This document shows, in pieces, positions 43,244-52,210 of a stretch of DNA of 64,000 bases. The number at the start of each line of letters is the position of its first letter. Position 1 is the stretch's first letter. The stretch comes from Sva-07 sp963728355 (GTDB taxonomy: Bacteria; Actinomycetota; Acidimicrobiia; Acidimicrobiales; Ilumatobacteraceae): positions 1 through 64,000 of the forward strand of contig CAVSJQ010000016.1 of the NCBI GenBank assembly GCA_963728355.1, written 5' to 3'. A program made the translations under genes and the position numbers. The notes under the pieces were generated by a model, which was given only the letters and a program-made list of their open reading frames with translations, did not search any database and was not told the origin of the DNA.

Positions 43244-43365
43244 CCGGAACCGCCGACGATACGCGTTGTTCGACGCATGGCCGCGCTCCCCGATCCACGC
43301 CGACGTCGCTGCGGCGTCGGCGGGTCACTTTGGCCCGGTTACCGACGGGTAGCTAGTTTGCCCAC

Positions 43366-44217
43366 ATGGCAACGATCAGTACCGTCGGGATCATCGGGTC
43401 GGGGATCATGGGGTCGGGACTCGCCGAAGTCGCCGCCCGGGCCGGCTTCGATGTGATCGTGCGCTCGCGTACGCAAGCGGGAGCCGACGCCGTACTCCAC
43501 GGCATCGACGCAGGGCTCACCAAGCAGGTCGCGCGTGAACGGCTGACCGAGGAGGAGCGGCAGGCGATCCTGGGGCGCATCTCGGCCACCGATGATCTCC
43601 ACGGGCTGCGCGACTGCGACCTCGTGATCGAGAGCATCGTCGAGGACATGGCCGCCAAGCGCGACCTGTTCGAGCACCTCGACCGGATCGTCAAGTCCGA
43701 GGCGATCATCGCCACCAACACCTCCACGCTGGCCGTGGTCGAGCTGGCGATGACCACCGAACGCCCGGACAAGGTGTGCGGCATCCACTTCTTCAATCCG
43801 GCGCCGATGATGAAGCTGGTCGAGGTGATCAAACCGCTCACCGCCTCCGACGAGACGATCACGACCGCACTCGAGTTCGCCGCTGCTTGCGGCAAGGACG
43901 CCGTGCAGGTCGAGGACCGAGCCGGCTTCATCGTGAACGCGCTGCTGTTCCCGTATCTCAACAACGCGATCCGCATGTGGGAGAACGGCACGGCATCGAT
44001 GGACGACATCGACACCGCGATGGTGGGTGGCTGCAACTTCCCGATGGGACCGTTCGCACTGCTCGATCTCGTCGGGCTCGACACCTCACTCGCGATCCTC
44101 GACGCGCTGTACGCCGAATTCCGCGATCCCAACTTCGCCGCCGCCCCGGCGTTACGGCGCAAGGTCGCCGCCGGCCAATTCGGCCGCAAGACCAAGCAGG
44201 GCTTCCGCTCCTACTGA
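43366..44217 (+). CDS. 3-hydroxyacyl-CoA (3-hydroxybutyryl-CoA) dehydrogenase
   Basis: A 283-residue NAD(P)-dependent dehydrogenase. The nucleotide loop is VGIIGSGIMGSGLAEVAA; the catalytic His lies in CGIHFFNPAPMMKLVEV, preceded by ATNTSTLAVVELA, and the C-terminal dimer domain has GRKTKQGFRSY. It interconverts 3-hydroxybutyryl- and acetoacetyl-CoA. TAGTTT lies 6 bases before the ATG. It is followed at once by a perfect 16-bp hairpin. With the MeaA-type mutase 1 kb downstream it may serve acetyl-CoA or butyrate assimilation. Confidence 0.93.
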   Translation: MATISTVGIIGSGIMGSGLAEVAARAGFDVIVRSRTQAGADAVLHGIDAGLTKQVARERLTEEERQAILGRISATDDLHGLRDCDLVIESIVEDMAAKRDLFEHLDRIVKSEAIIATNTSTLAVVELAMTTERPDKVCGIHFFNPAPMMKLVEVIKPLTASDETITTALEFAAACGKDAVQVEDRAGFIVNALLFPYLNNAIRMWENGTASMDDIDTAMVGGCNFPMGPFALLDLVGLDTSLAILDALYAEFRDPNFAAAPALRRKVAAGQFGRKTKQGFRSY

Positions 44218-44223
44218 CGCTCG

Positions 44224-44260
44224 ACCGGTTACGCCGGTGCCAGGCACCGGCGTAACCGGT
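44224..44260. terminator. Perfect 16-bp hairpin after 3-hydroxyacyl-CoA dehydrogenase
   Basis: ACCGGTTACGCCGGTG (44224-44239) pairs exactly with CACCGGCGTAACCGGT (44245-44260) around a CCAGG loop. It starts 6 bases after the stop codon. No T run follows, which is common for actinobacterial hairpin terminators. Confidence 0.7.
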
Positions 44261-44282
44261 CCGACGCTGTCACACTTGGGGC

Positions 44283-44969
44283 GTGAGCAGCGCGCCGATC
44301 GAGCCGACACCGTCGCGCTTCGTCATGCCAGATCCGCTCGAGGCCCCACCGGGTGAGGACCTCGTCGCGATCGGCGCCGACCTCGAGCCCGGCACGCTGC
44401 TCGCCGCCTACCGAGCGGGACTGTTCCCCATGCCGGTCGACACGCGCCGGCGTCGCAGCAAGATGGCGTGGTTCTCGCCGGACCCCCGCGGCATCATCCC
44501 CCTCGACGGACTCCACGTGAGCCGTTCGCTGCGCCGCAGCATGCGTCGCTTCGAGATCCGCATGGACACGCGGTTCACCGACGTCGTCCACGCGTGTGGC
44601 GATCCGAACCGGCCGGGTCGCTGGATCACCGAACCGATCGTCGAGGCGTACACCACACTGTTCGACCTCGGGTGGGGCCATTCGGTCGAGGTGTACGCAG
44701 ACGGAGCGCTGGTCGGCGGTCTCTACGGCTTGCGGATCGAGCGGTTCTTCGCCGGCGAGGCAATGTTCCACACGGCGACGGATGCGTCGAAGACCGCGCT
44801 GGTGGAACTCGTCGACTGGCTGAACGCCACCGGCGCCGAGCTGCTCGACGTCCAGTGGGTGACCGATCATCTCGCCACCCTCGGTGCCGCTGCAATCCCT
44901 CGCGCCGACTACCTCGACCGGCTCCGGCGATCGACCCGACCCTTGCACGACACTCGGGAGCCTGGGTGA
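44283..44969 (+). CDS. aat: Leucyl/phenylalanyl-tRNA--protein transferase
   Basis: A 228-residue Aat, which adds Leu or Phe to N-terminal Arg/Lys of proteins for ClpS/ClpAP-type degradation. AYRAGLFPMP, WFSPDPRGIIPL, WITEPIVEAYTTLFDLGWGHSVEVY and GGLYGLRIERFFAGEAMFH are diagnostic; WLNATGAELLDVQWVTDHL ends the catalytic domain. GTG 44283 starts 22 bases after the hairpin. N-end rule degradation of Arg/Lys proteins is implied. Confidence 0.95.
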   Translation: MSSAPIEPTPSRFVMPDPLEAPPGEDLVAIGADLEPGTLLAAYRAGLFPMPVDTRRRRSKMAWFSPDPRGIIPLDGLHVSRSLRRSMRRFEIRMDTRFTDVVHACGDPNRPGRWITEPIVEAYTTLFDLGWGHSVEVYADGALVGGLYGLRIERFFAGEAMFHTATDASKTALVELVDWLNATGAELLDVQWVTDHLATLGAAAIPRADYLDRLRRSTRPLHDTREPG

Positions 44970-45248
44970 CGCGAGGGCGGGAGTGGCCAGGAGTGAGCCC
45001 ACTGTGGTGTGAGCCGAAAAGGCCAACGGAGCGGGTGGTCCGCCACCACCCGCTCCGAGAGCTTCGCCGGCCGAATCCGCCATTCGGCCAGCGGTGGTTC
45101 CCGCCAGAAGGGGAAACCTCATGGGAGCGGATCTTCCAAGGGGGAGGAGGAGATCCGGTCCGTTTTCCGTCCCGTGGGGACGCCTAGTTCTTCGGATCGG
45201 ATCGGCGCAGACTTGAGGAGTTCTTCGACGACCGAGCACACTCTCACC
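44970..45248 (+). promoter_or_regulatory. Structured leader region of the mutase gene
   Basis: This 279-base gap has two stable adjacent hairpins: GGAGCGGGTGGT/ACCACCCGCTCC (45028-45056, 12-bp stem, CCGCC loop) and GGCCGAAT/ATTCGGCC (45069-45089, again CCGCC loop). A further imperfect CGGATCT/AGATCCG pairing follows near 45127-45163. The layout suggests a 5' leader or attenuator. I looked for a cobalamin riboswitch, given the B12 enzyme, but saw no B12-box-like core. Confidence 0.45.
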
Positions 45249-47237
45249 ATGAGTTCGACGACCGCCGGCGCCGAGGGCGCGACCACCCAGCCATCGCGGG
45301 TGAAGGACCGCCCGTGGATGATGCGGACCTACTCGGGCCATTCGAGTGCCGAGGCCTCGAACGCGCTGTACCGGATGAACCTGGCCAAAGGGCAGACCGG
45401 GCTCTCGATCGCCTTCGACCTGCCGACGCAGACCGGCTACGACCCCGACTCGCCAATGTCGAAGGGAGAGGTCGGCAAGGTCGGTGTGCCCGTCGCCCAT
45501 CTCGGCCACATGCGCACCCTGCTGGACCAGATCCCGCCCGACAAGATGAACACGTCGATGACGATCAACGCCACGGCGGCCTGGCTGCTGGCGTTGTACG
45601 TTGCGAACGCGGAGGAGCAGGGCATCAGTTCGTCGCAATTGCGCGGCACGACCCAGAACGACATCGTCAAGGAGTACCTCTCGCGGGGCACCTACATCTT
45701 CCCGCCGGTTCCCTCGCGTCGACTGATCGTCGACATGGTCGCCTGGTGCGCCGAACACGCCCCGCTGTGGAACCCGATGAACGTGTGCTCGTACCACCTG
45801 CAGGAGGCCGGCGCGACGCCCGAGCAGGAGATCGCGTACTCGATGGCAACGGCGATCGGCGTGCTCGACGCGGTGCGCGACTCGGGCCAGGTGTCACCCG
45901 AGCAGTTCACGCAGGTGTTCGGTTCGATCTCGTTCTTCGTCAACGCCGGCATCCGGTTCGTCGAGGAGGTCTGCAAGCTGCGGGCGATGACCGACATGTG
46001 GGAGCAGATCGGCCGCGAGCGATACGGCGTGACCGACGCGAAGGCGCTTCGGTTCCGCTACGGCGTGCAGGTCAACTCGCTCGGACTCACCGAGGCGCAG
46101 CCCGAGAACAACGTGCAGCGCATCGTGTTGGAGATGCTCGCAGTCACGCTGTCGAAGCGGGCACGGGCCCGGTCGGTGCAGTTGCCGGCATGGAACGAAG
46201 CGCTGGGCCTGCCTCGTCCGTGGGACCAGCAGTGGTCGCTGCGGATGCAGCAGGTACTCGCGTTCGAGACCGACCTGTTGGAGTACGACGACATCTTCGA
46301 CGGCTCGGTCGTGATCGAGGGTCGCACCGACGAGTTGCGCGCGGCTGCACAGGCCGAGCTCGACGACGTGCTGTCGATGGGCGGCGCGTTCGAGGCGGTC
46401 GAGACCCTGAAGTCCCGACTCGTCACGTCGATGGCGGCACGCACGCGGCGGATCGAGTCGGGCGAACAGATCGTGGTCGGGGTCAACGACTTCGTCGAGG
46501 CCGCTGCATCGCCACTGGGCGGAGAGGGCGCGATCCTCAAGGTCGATCCAGCGATCGAGCGGCGCCTGGTCGCCGACATCGCCGAGTGGCGGTCGGCCCG
46601 CGACCAGTCGGCGGTCGATGCCGCGATCGACCAGTTGCGGCGGGCCGCCGAGTCGGACGGGAACGTGATGCCCGCATCGATCGCGCTCGCGAAGGCGGGC
46701 GGCACCACCGGTGAGTGGGGTGACGTGATGCGCTCGGTGTTCGGCGAGTACCGTGCGCCGACCGGCGTCAGCGGTGCCACCGGGTCCGCTGCCGGACTCG
46801 GCGAGGTCGTCGAGTTCGTCAAGTCGATGGCCGGCGGCCCTCCCAAGTTCCTCGTGGCCAAGCCGGGACTCGACGGCCATTCGAACGGCGCCGAGCAGAT
46901 CGCCGTCGCAGCTCGCGATTCCGGGATGGAGGTCGTCTACTCCGGTATCCGCTCGACACCCGAACAGATCGCCGCGTCGGCGCGCGACGAGGATCCCGAC
47001 GTGATCGGTCTGTCGATCCTGTCGGGCTCGCACCTCGACCTGGTTCCTGACGTGCTCGGCCATCTGGCCGCGATGGGCGTCGATGCACCGGTGGTCGTCG
47101 GCGGCATCATCCCCGAGGACGACCGGCTGCGACTCGCGGAACTCGGCATCGCCGCGGTGTACACCCCGAAGGACTTCGAGCTGGCCAAGATCATGCGCGA
47201 CGTCGCCGACCTGGCCGTCGCACATCGCAACGCCTGA
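45249..47237 (+). CDS. meaA: B12-dependent acyl-CoA mutase, MeaA/ethylmalonyl-CoA mutase type
   Basis: A 662-residue single-chain mutase. The catalytic barrel begins DRPWMMRTYSGHSSAEASN and has GQTGLSIAFDLPTQTGYD, MNTSMTINATAAWLLALY and WNPMNVCSYHLQEAGATP; the C-terminal cobalamin domain starts PKFLVAKPGLDGHSNGAEQ, with the D-x-H-x2-G ligand. Residues YRMNLAKGQTG and the absence of a separate small subunit fit the MeaA type over methylmalonyl-CoA mutase. It would convert ethylmalonyl- to methylsuccinyl-CoA; no crotonyl-CoA carboxylase is in view, so a related CoA ester is possible. ATG 45249 is chosen; upstream sequence is structured leader. Confidence 0.88.
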   Translation: MSSTTAGAEGATTQPSRVKDRPWMMRTYSGHSSAEASNALYRMNLAKGQTGLSIAFDLPTQTGYDPDSPMSKGEVGKVGVPVAHLGHMRTLLDQIPPDKMNTSMTINATAAWLLALYVANAEEQGISSSQLRGTTQNDIVKEYLSRGTYIFPPVPSRRLIVDMVAWCAEHAPLWNPMNVCSYHLQEAGATPEQEIAYSMATAIGVLDAVRDSGQVSPEQFTQVFGSISFFVNAGIRFVEEVCKLRAMTDMWEQIGRERYGVTDAKALRFRYGVQVNSLGLTEAQPENNVQRIVLEMLAVTLSKRARARSVQLPAWNEALGLPRPWDQQWSLRMQQVLAFETDLLEYDDIFDGSVVIEGRTDELRAAAQAELDDVLSMGGAFEAVETLKSRLVTSMAARTRRIESGEQIVVGVNDFVEAAASPLGGEGAILKVDPAIERRLVADIAEWRSARDQSAVDAAIDQLRRAAESDGNVMPASIALAKAGGTTGEWGDVMRSVFGEYRAPTGVSGATGSAAGLGEVVEFVKSMAGGPPKFLVAKPGLDGHSNGAEQIAVAARDSGMEVVYSGIRSTPEQIAASARDEDPDVIGLSILSGSHLDLVPDVLGHLAAMGVDAPVVVGGIIPEDDRLRLAELGIAAVYTPKDFELAKIMRDVADLAVAHRNA

Positions 47238-47357
47238 ACCTGCGGTCCGGGCGACCGGCGCCGAATCGGTGCGGCCGTTTGAGGTCGGCGGTGCCGGGAA
47301 CCGTCCCATGACGACGATTCCCGACATCTCAGCGATTCCGACACCTCAGGAGGAACC

Positions 47358-47906
47358 ATGGCCCGTATCGCATTCGTCCTCGGCAACGACTTCGAGGACG
47401 TCGAGTTCCAGACGCCGCACAGCACGTTGTTGGAGCACGGTCAGCACATCGACGTGATCGGCAGCGACATCGGCGACGTGACCGGCAAGCACGGCACCAA
47501 GGTGTCGATCGACAAATCGGTCGACGACGCCCGTGCCGATGACTACGACGTACTGGTGATCCCGGGCGGGTTCTCCCCCGACCATCTGCGCACCGACGAC
47601 CGCATCGTCGACTTCGTCAGAGCATTCGGCGAGCACGACAAGACGATCGCCGCGGTGTGTCACGGTCCGAGCCTGTTGATCGAGGCCGGCCTCGTCGAGG
47701 GCAAGACGATGACCTCGTGGCCGTCGATCCGCACCGACCTGCGCAACGCCGGCGCCGAGGTCGTCGAGCGCGAGGTGGCGGTCGACGGCACGCTGATCAC
47801 CTCACGCAATCCTGACGATCTGCCGGCGTTCACCGACACGATCCTCGCGTCGCTGGACGATCTGGACCCCCAGCGCGTCGCCGGGGACAACTCGTTCACC
47901 GCATAG
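47358..47906 (+). CDS. DJ-1/PfpI-family protein
   Basis: A 182-residue class-I glutamine-amidotransferase-like protein. The nucleophile elbow is AAVCHGPSLLIEAGL with Cys and the following His; FEDVEFQTPHSTL supplies the acidic partner, and DVLVIPGGFSPDHLRTD is conserved. Family members act as proteases, deglycases or chaperones under stress. CAGGAGGAACC directly before the ATG is a strong ribosome site. The activity is not decided by sequence. Confidence 0.9.
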   Translation: MARIAFVLGNDFEDVEFQTPHSTLLEHGQHIDVIGSDIGDVTGKHGTKVSIDKSVDDARADDYDVLVIPGGFSPDHLRTDDRIVDFVRAFGEHDKTIAAVCHGPSLLIEAGLVEGKTMTSWPSIRTDLRNAGAEVVEREVAVDGTLITSRNPDDLPAFTDTILASLDDLDPQRVAGDNSFTA

Positions 47907-47924
47907 CGCCAGCGCAGGGCGCGA

Positions 47925-49112
47925 TCAGCCGAAGACCACCGGGAGTTGGCGCGGCCCGCGGACCTGTCCGCCCGCCCACGTCACCTCGCCTCCCGGATCG
48001 ATCTCGAACTCCGGGATCCGTGCGAGCCATTCCTCGACCGCGACCCGCAACTCCATCCGGGCGAGGTTCGAGCCGGCGCACCGGTGGATCCCCGCACCGA
48101 ATGCGACGTGACGGTTGATCTCACGGTCGATGACGACCTCATCGGCGTTCGGGAAGGCTTCCGGATCGCGGTTGGCCGCACCGAAGCTCAACAGCACGCG
48201 GTCTCCCTCGCTCATCCGACAGCCCTGGAATTCGACGTCGGAGGCGACGATCCGGGCCATCGTGACGGGCGAGTACGCCCGGAGGAACTCCTCGATCGCC
48301 GTCGGGATCAACTCGGGGTGTGCCACGAGACGCCGGCGGTCTTCGGCATGGGTGGCGAGATGCCAGAGTGACGATCCGATTCCCGACCAGGTGGTGTCGG
48401 CGCCGGCCACCAAGGTGAGTGCGACCGTGCCCAGGACGTGTGCGTCGGAGACCGGCAGTCCATCCACTTGCGTACGCAGGAGCGACGAGATCAGATCGGT
48501 GCCGTCGCCGTCACGTCGCCGCTCCATCTCACCGAGGAAGTACGCGACGACTTCGCCACGGGCTCGGTCTCGCCGCTCGGCGTCGTGGGCGAATTCGAGG
48601 ACGTCACGTACCCATCCTGTGAAGGTGTCCGACATCGAATCGGGGACGCCGAGCACCAGACCGATCACCCTGACCGGGATCTGCTGGGCGTAGTCGACGG
48701 CGGCATCCGCCCGCCCGTCCGACAGGATGTCATCGACAAGCTGGCGACAGAGCGCCCGCGTGTACACCTCGTACTCGGCGACACGGTTGGGCGAGAACCA
48801 GGGCAACAGGAGCCGACGGGTCCAGGTGTGTTCGGGCGGGTCCGCCGAGATCGGTGGCACGCCGGCGGGAAGCAGATCATCATCCGGCGAGGCCGGCACG
48901 ACGCTGATGTCGCGGGAGCTGAAGTGCTCCACGTCACGGGCCACTGCGGTGACGTCGACGTACCTGGTCGGCATCCACGACCCACCGAAGCGATCGGTGT
49001 GAGGGACCGGACACCGTTCACGAAGGTCGTTCCAGATCGGGTACGGCTCGGCGACGTACGCCGTATCGAACACGTCGTAGTCGGTCGCCCAGTCGTCGAC
49101 GGCTTCACTCAT
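47925..49112 (-). CDS. Cytochrome P450
   Basis: A 395-residue soluble P450. Haem-binding loop FGAGIHRCAGSNLARMELR with the ligand Cys, I-helix AGADTTWSGIGSSLW, and E-x-x-R in IEEFLRAYSP are all intact. It is typical of bacterial class-I P450s needing ferredoxin; none is adjacent. GAGAGGACC precedes the ATG at 49112. It is divergent to a TetR gene with an inverted repeat between, so local repression is likely. Substrate unknown. Confidence 0.95.
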   Translation of the reverse strand: MSEAVDDWATDYDVFDTAYVAEPYPIWNDLRERCPVPHTDRFGGSWMPTRYVDVTAVARDVEHFSSRDISVVPASPDDDLLPAGVPPISADPPEHTWTRRLLLPWFSPNRVAEYEVYTRALCRQLVDDILSDGRADAAVDYAQQIPVRVIGLVLGVPDSMSDTFTGWVRDVLEFAHDAERRDRARGEVVAYFLGEMERRRDGDGTDLISSLLRTQVDGLPVSDAHVLGTVALTLVAGADTTWSGIGSSLWHLATHAEDRRRLVAHPELIPTAIEEFLRAYSPVTMARIVASDVEFQGCRMSEGDRVLLSFGAANRDPEAFPNADEVVIDREINRHVAFGAGIHRCAGSNLARMELRVAVEEWLARIPEFEIDPGGEVTWAGGQVRGPRQLPVVFG

Positions 49113-49145
49113 TTCGGTGGTCCTCTCGCCTCAGGGACCAGAAGT

Positions 49146-49159
49146 TAGCCATTAGGCTA
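49146..49159. promoter_or_regulatory. Probable TetR operator between P450 and tetR
   Basis: TAGCC-ATTA-GGCTA is an inverted repeat directly before the TetR start (ATG 49165) and overlaps its TAGGCT promoter hexamer. The next bases make GGCTAGCC, another palindrome. Position in a 52-base divergent gap fits autoregulation plus control of the P450. Confidence 0.6.
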
Positions 49160-49164
49160 GCCAC

Positions 49165-49836
49165 ATGCAACCCTCGGGATCGCCGGCATCAGCAGATTCG
49201 TCACCTCCTGCTGCGCCGACGTCGGAGACAACGCCCGAGGAGGCGACGAGCACCACACGGCGGCGGGGCGCCACACCGGCACGCCAGGCCCTCGTGGAGG
49301 CGGCGATGCGGCTCCTCCCGGAACGGGCGCCGAGCACGATCAGCGGACGTGAGCTGGCGGCCGAGGCAGGCGTGAACTATGGGCTCGTCCATCACTACTT
49401 CGGGACGAAGGACGAGGTCCTGCGAGCCGGCCTCGTCGCACTTCGCGACGACTTCATCGGCACCCACGACGACGCCGAGTCGCTCGGGCTTCTGATCGAT
49501 GACGCGCACCCGTACCTCAGGGCACTCGTGCGTTCGCAACTCGATCAGCCCGACCTGTTCGCCGCCGACGGCGAGTACCCGCTCGGTCGGGCCCTCGTCG
49601 GTGTCGTCTCGAAGCGTCTGACGGCAACGCCTCCCGCCGACGGTGCGCCGGACCTCGGGAGCGAGGCGAAGGCCCGGGTGATCGCGATGGTGTCGATGCA
49701 GCTCTGCTACAGCGTGTTCGGCGCGGCGCTACTCGATGCGACCGACGTCGGTCGCCACGAGCGCCGTGCCGTCGAGGCGGCGCTGGCCGAACTGTACGAC
49801 GACCTCGCGTTGATGCGGAACGACGACGGTCGCTGA
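49165..49836 (+). CDS. TetR-family regulator
   Basis: A 223-residue TetR-type repressor. After a disordered Ser/Pro/Thr-rich stretch of about 35 residues, the helix-turn-helix reads TISGRELAAEAGVNYGLVHHYFGTKDEVL; the C-terminal ligand domain is helical and unassigned. TAGGCT lies 6 bases before the ATG. It most likely controls the divergent P450 through the inverted repeat at 49146-49159. Confidence 0.9.
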   Translation: MQPSGSPASADSSPPAAPTSETTPEEATSTTRRRGATPARQALVEAAMRLLPERAPSTISGRELAAEAGVNYGLVHHYFGTKDEVLRAGLVALRDDFIGTHDDAESLGLLIDDAHPYLRALVRSQLDQPDLFAADGEYPLGRALVGVVSKRLTATPPADGAPDLGSEAKARVIAMVSMQLCYSVFGAALLDATDVGRHERRAVEAALAELYDDLALMRNDDGR

Positions 49837-49909
49837 GCCTCGGGTCCGCGGTGATCGGTCCGAACGGCCGACATCGGCTGGCCGAATCACGATGCGGGCG
49901 GATGCCGCC

Positions 49910-50614
49910 TCAGACGGTTGCGGGCTGCTTCTGCTCGCGTTGGATCCACGAGTCGAGGGCGTCGCTCGACTCGAAACTGGTGATGAGGGCGTAGCGCGGC
50001 GCGTCACCGTTGTGGACCACGACGTGCCACAGGCGCTGCGTGTCGACGACGAACCGGGCGCCCTTGTGCAACGGCACGCGCATCTCGGTCGCCGGGTCGG
50101 GAAGACCGTCGGGACCGTTGTCCATCAGCAGCATGTAGCTGTCGGGATTGTCGGTCAGTTCGATCCACGAACGAACGACCCACCCCTCGTCGTCGGGATT
50201 GAACCGGTTGTTGTCGTCGCGGTGGATCGACTTCATCGCCTCCTCGCGCCCCTGGGGCTCGAGCTTGATGATGCGCACGCGACCGAAGTTGGCGCCGACG
50301 TCGTCGACGTACGTGCGGATCGTGGGCGCGATCTCGGCATTGGAGGTCCACAGGGCGTCCTTGTCGGTCTTGCCCTTGTCCCAGAACCCTCGGCAGTCGA
50401 GCTCGCCGTCGGCCGACGCCAACGGTGCGAAGTTGGTGTCGCCGCCCGACTTCCAGTCCATGTACTCGAGGTCGACGAACTCCGACTCCGGGATGTCGTA
50501 CGGAAGGTCGCGCAGCGCCACGAAGCCGGCGTCCGCGAGGGCATCGAGACGACGATGGGGGGTGTCGAGCGGGATCGCCACGCTCCAGTGATCGGGGGTC
50601 GGCCAGAAGCTCAT
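49910..50614 (-). CDS. 2-oxoglutarate/Fe(II) oxygenase-like protein
   Basis: A 234-residue protein with a cupin-type core. SIHRDDNNRFN carries an H-x-D pair, and TQRLWHVVVHNGDAPRYALITSFES supplies the distal His and the Arg expected to bind 2-oxoglutarate, as in aspartyl-hydroxylase-like oxygenases. The first 100 residues are less clear. ATG 50614 has TAGACT exactly 7 bases upstream. Substrate unknown; a hydroxylase of a protein or small molecule is inferred. Confidence 0.65.
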   Translation of the reverse strand: MSFWPTPDHWSVAIPLDTPHRRLDALADAGFVALRDLPYDIPESEFVDLEYMDWKSGGDTNFAPLASADGELDCRGFWDKGKTDKDALWTSNAEIAPTIRTYVDDVGANFGRVRIIKLEPQGREEAMKSIHRDDNNRFNPDDEGWVVRSWIELTDNPDSYMLLMDNGPDGLPDPATEMRVPLHKGARFVVDTQRLWHVVVHNGDAPRYALITSFESSDALDSWIQREQKQPATV

Positions 50615-50732
50615 GGCGCCCAGTCTAGGAATCGGACGGGACTCCACCAGGGCACTGTGACCCTTGGCTGAACTGGTGACCGGACCCGTGGCGGGACCGC
50701 GTCCAAACCCGTGGCGGCACCGCCCGGGCGGC

Positions 50733-51089
50733 TCAGGGTTCGGAGGTCTCGGGAGCGCGACCGTCGTCGACGACGAGCAGCCCTTCGGGGATCTCGAGCG
50801 ACTGGCCGGCCTCGATGTCGTCGGCGCTCGCCAGGCCATTGCGTTCGACGATCGCCTCGACGGTGACGCTGAACCGTTCGGCGATCCGGAACAAGGTGTC
50901 ACCCGGCTGCACGATGTACAGGAAGTCATCGGGGGCGACCGTGGTGGTCGTCGTCGTGGTACTCGGCACGGTGGTCTGGATCGGTGGCAGCCGTTCCTGC
51001 GAGGCCGGGTCGGTGGTTCCGCACGCAACGCCGACAACGGCGAGCACGGCGACGATCGCCGCGGTGGGTGCACGGTCCAGACGCCTCAT
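50733..51089 (-). CDS. LysM-domain lipoprotein
   Basis: A 118-residue lipoprotein. The signal ends in VVGVAC, a lipobox; a Thr-rich linker (SQERLPPIQTTVPSTTTTTT) follows, then one LysM domain (YIVQPGDTLFRIAERFSVT and NGLASADDIEAGQSL). It should bind peptidoglycan at the cell surface. ATG 51089 has TAGCAT 8 bases upstream and begins the basic signal MRRLDRAP; longer in-frame sequence is not signal-like. Confidence 0.85.
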   Translation of the reverse strand: MRRLDRAPTAAIVAVLAVVGVACGTTDPASQERLPPIQTTVPSTTTTTTTVAPDDFLYIVQPGDTLFRIAERFSVTVEAIVERNGLASADDIEAGQSLEIPEGLLVVDDGRAPETSEP

Positions 51090-51223
51090 GGCGACGGATG
51101 CTACGCGCCCGGCGACGGCACGGGCACGCGCAAACGTCACCGTCGGCGTCACCGACGTCGTGCTCGCCGAGCAGGTCGGTGGGATGGCGGCGAACCTCGG
51201 GCGACGACGTACCCTCGGATGCC

Positions 51224-52210
51224 GTGACGAGTACCCCCACCCCGATCGTTGCCGCGCGGTCGTTCGGCGATCCGTCGACCGAGTTCCCGTACCCCGGCGC
51301 CGTACATCCCGTGCGCCAGTACCACCTCGACGCCAACGGCCTGCAGATCGCCGTCCACGAGTGGGGCGATGCCGATGCTCCCCCGATGCTTCTCGTTCAC
51401 GGCGGTTTCGATTTCGCCCGCACCTACGACGTGTTCGCCCCGAAGCTCGCCGACCGCGGCTGGCGTGTGGTGAGCTGGGACCAGCGCGGCCACGGCGACA
51501 GCGAACACCCCGAGCTCTACTCGTGGGACGCCGACATGCGCGATGCGCTGACGGTGTTCGATCACGTCAGCCCGGGACACCCGCTGCCGGTCGTGGGGCA
51601 CTCGAAGGGTGGCGCCCTGATGACGCAGCTCGCCGACGCCCAGCCGTTCCGGTTCACGCACCTGGTCAACATGGACGGCATCCCGTACAACCGGCGGATT
51701 CCGGACGTCGCCGAACACGAACGAACCAAGATGGTGTCCGCCGAGATCGCCGGCTGGCTCGACCATCGCCGCTCGACCGCGACGGCGCGCCGCAAGCCCG
51801 GCACGGTCGAGGAACTCGCTCGACGCCGCGGCCGGATGAACCCGAGACTCGATCCCCACTGGCTCCAGCGCCTCGTCACCACGGGCGGTTTCGAGTCGGA
51901 GGACGGATGGCGGTGGAAGATCGATCCGTCGATGCGCTTCGGCGGATTCGGTCCGTGGCGTCCCGAATGGACCCTGATGCGCCTCCCCGGTCTCCCGATG
52001 CCGTTCCTCGGGATCCTCGGCCGTGAGATGGAGGAGATGGGCTGGGGAACGCCGCCGGAGAAGGTGCTGCCGTACATGCCGCTCGACGGCCGCTGCGAGA
52101 TCCTCGACGACGTCGGCCACTTCGTCCACATCGAGCGACCCGAGCTGGTCGCTCAAATCGTTCTGGACTTCGTCGGCCGACCCGACGCCACCTCCGGGGA
52201 GAACCGATGA
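51224..52210 (+). CDS. Alpha/beta hydrolase
   Basis: A 328-residue alpha/beta hydrolase. LLVHGGFDFARTYD, SWDQRGHGDSEHPEL, nucleophile elbow GHSKGGALMTQLA and catalytic His GHFVHIERPELV are present, so it looks active and resembles epoxide-hydrolase/haloalkane-type folds. An extended helical lid of about 100 residues (ARRRGRMNPRLDPHWLQRL) is Arg-rich. GTG 51224 starts 134 bases from the divergent LysM gene. The stop overlaps the next, inactive-looking hydrolase. Confidence 0.85.
   Translation: MTSTPTPIVAARSFGDPSTEFPYPGAVHPVRQYHLDANGLQIAVHEWGDADAPPMLLVHGGFDFARTYDVFAPKLADRGWRVVSWDQRGHGDSEHPELYSWDADMRDALTVFDHVSPGHPLPVVGHSKGGALMTQLADAQPFRFTHLVNMDGIPYNRRIPDVAEHERTKMVSAEIAGWLDHRRSTATARRKPGTVEELARRRGRMNPRLDPHWLQRLVTTGGFESEDGWRWKIDPSMRFGGFGPWRPEWTLMRLPGLPMPFLGILGREMEEMGWGTPPEKVLPYMPLDGRCEILDDVGHFVHIERPELVAQIVLDFVGRPDATSGENR

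Noticed and set aside
45009..45248. Extended N-terminus of the mutase from GTG 45009
   Set aside because: The added 80 residues are unlike the family and coincide with stable hairpins, so the region reads better as an untranslated leader.
44970..45248. Cobalamin riboswitch before meaA
   Set aside because: The B12-dependent enzyme made this attractive, but I could not find the conserved core or a B12-box sequence.
50684..50723. Two 17-nt copies of ACCCGTGGCGGNACCGC, 23 bases apart
   Set aside because: Only two imperfect copies in a short gap; no structure or array around them.
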